This document shows, in pieces, positions 63,362 through 64,000 of a DNA stretch of 64,000 nucleotides (positions within the stretch are counted from its first letter, which is position 1; the number at the start of each line of letters is the position of its first letter). The notes below the pieces were generated by a model, which saw only the letters and a list, made by a program, of their open reading frames with translations, did not search any database and had not been told where the DNA came from. Source of the DNA: Actinomycetes bacterium (GTDB lineage: Bacteria > Actinomycetota > Actinomycetes > S36-B12 > CAIYMF01); the NCBI GenBank assembly GCA_029781935.1, contig JAKOVT010000077.1, positions 1-64,000 of the forward strand, in the 5' to 3' direction. The position numbers and the translations under genes were made by a program.

Positions 63362-64000
63362 ATGCCGGTGACCGAGATCCCGCTCGTCCCCGTCCCCGCG
63401 GCTCCGGCCGGTCACGTGTACCGGCGCATCACCGTCGATCCGTGGTCGGGCGCGTGCGGGGCGGTGATCTCCGGCGTCGATCTCGCCGCGGGACCCGACG
63501 ACGAGACCGTGGCCGAGATCCGCCGGGCGCTGCTCGACCACCTGGTGATCTTCTTCCGGGACCAGGCGCTCGACGCCGACGCCCAGGCCGCCTGCTCGCG
63601 CCGCTTCGGCCCGTACAGCCCGGTGCCGTTCATCGAGCCGATCGCGGGCCATCCCGAGGTCATCGCGGTGGTACGCGAGGCCAGCGAGACCCAGGGCTTC
63701 GCGTTCGGCGGGATCTGGCACTCGGACTTCTCGATCCTGCCCGAACCACCGATGGGGTCGATCCTCCATGCGCTCGAGGTCCCGCCGTTCGGCGGCGACA
63801 CGCTCTGGGCCAATCAGTACCTCGCGTACGAGACACTGTCGCACGGCCTGCAGCGGACCCTGCGCGGACTCTCCGGCGTCCACAGCGCACGCGACGCCTA
63901 CTCGCCGAAGATGCAGTCGGTCCACGACCTCTTCCGGGGCATGACCGTTCGGACCGACGAGTCGGCCAACCGCACGCAGCACCACCCCGTCGTGCGCCGC
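63362..64000 (+). CDS. TauD/TfdA-family Fe(II)/2OG dioxygenase, 3' end outside window
   Basis: Open frame from ATG 63362 to window end (no stop, so absent from the ORF track); LLDHLVIFFRDQALDADAQ, GGIWHSDFSILPEPPMGSILHALEVPPFGGDTLWANQ (HxD). Confidence 0.9.
   Translation, partial: MPVTEIPLVPVPAAPAGHVYRRITVDPWSGACGAVISGVDLAAGPDDETVAEIRRALLDHLVIFFRDQALDADAQAACSRRFGPYSPVPFIEPIAGHPEVIAVVREASETQGFAFGGIWHSDFSILPEPPMGSILHALEVPPFGGDTLWANQYLAYETLSHGLQRTLRGLSGVHSARDAYSPKMQSVHDLFRGMTVRTDESANRTQHHPVVRR

Overview
High-GC actinobacterial chromosomal window, probably Acidimicrobiia-like by gene content (taxonomy not tested). About 50 coding regions can be supported. I saw no rRNA, tRNA, CRISPR, prophage or transposase. 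Most genes are catabolic or housekeeping: ABC and ABC-F ATPases, acyl-CoA dehydrogenase, enoyl-CoA hydratases, LLM/F420-type oxidoreductases, a carbon-nitrogen hydrolase, two sulfatases, a molybdopterin oxidoreductase, a liv-type ABC transporter operon with a LivH-LivM-like fusion, an Ogt plus Ada-AlkA pair, an ECF sigma factor, amidohydrolases and non-heme Fe dioxygenases. The most unusual locus is 47.9-59.1 kb. It holds a 3646-aa surface protein: a glycine-rich N-terminus, 2 DUF11-like domains, 5 copies of a ~117-aa repeat, about 20 copies of a ~111-aa DUF11/DUF7507-like repeat, and a C-terminal FAFTG-TM-RKKR anchor. Its stop codon lies inside a compact array of structured DNA repeats (58855-59121): a 26-bp tandem duplication, two ~80-bp palindromic elements sharing TGAGCCGC...GCGGCTCA ends, and a bulged hairpin. 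Other items worth checking are a conservon-like histidine kinase that appears to lack its phospho-acceptor His, and several perfect operator-like palindromes (3649-3664, 17195-17219, 19707-19731, 36797-36808). All product names come from motif recognition by eye; no database search was run.
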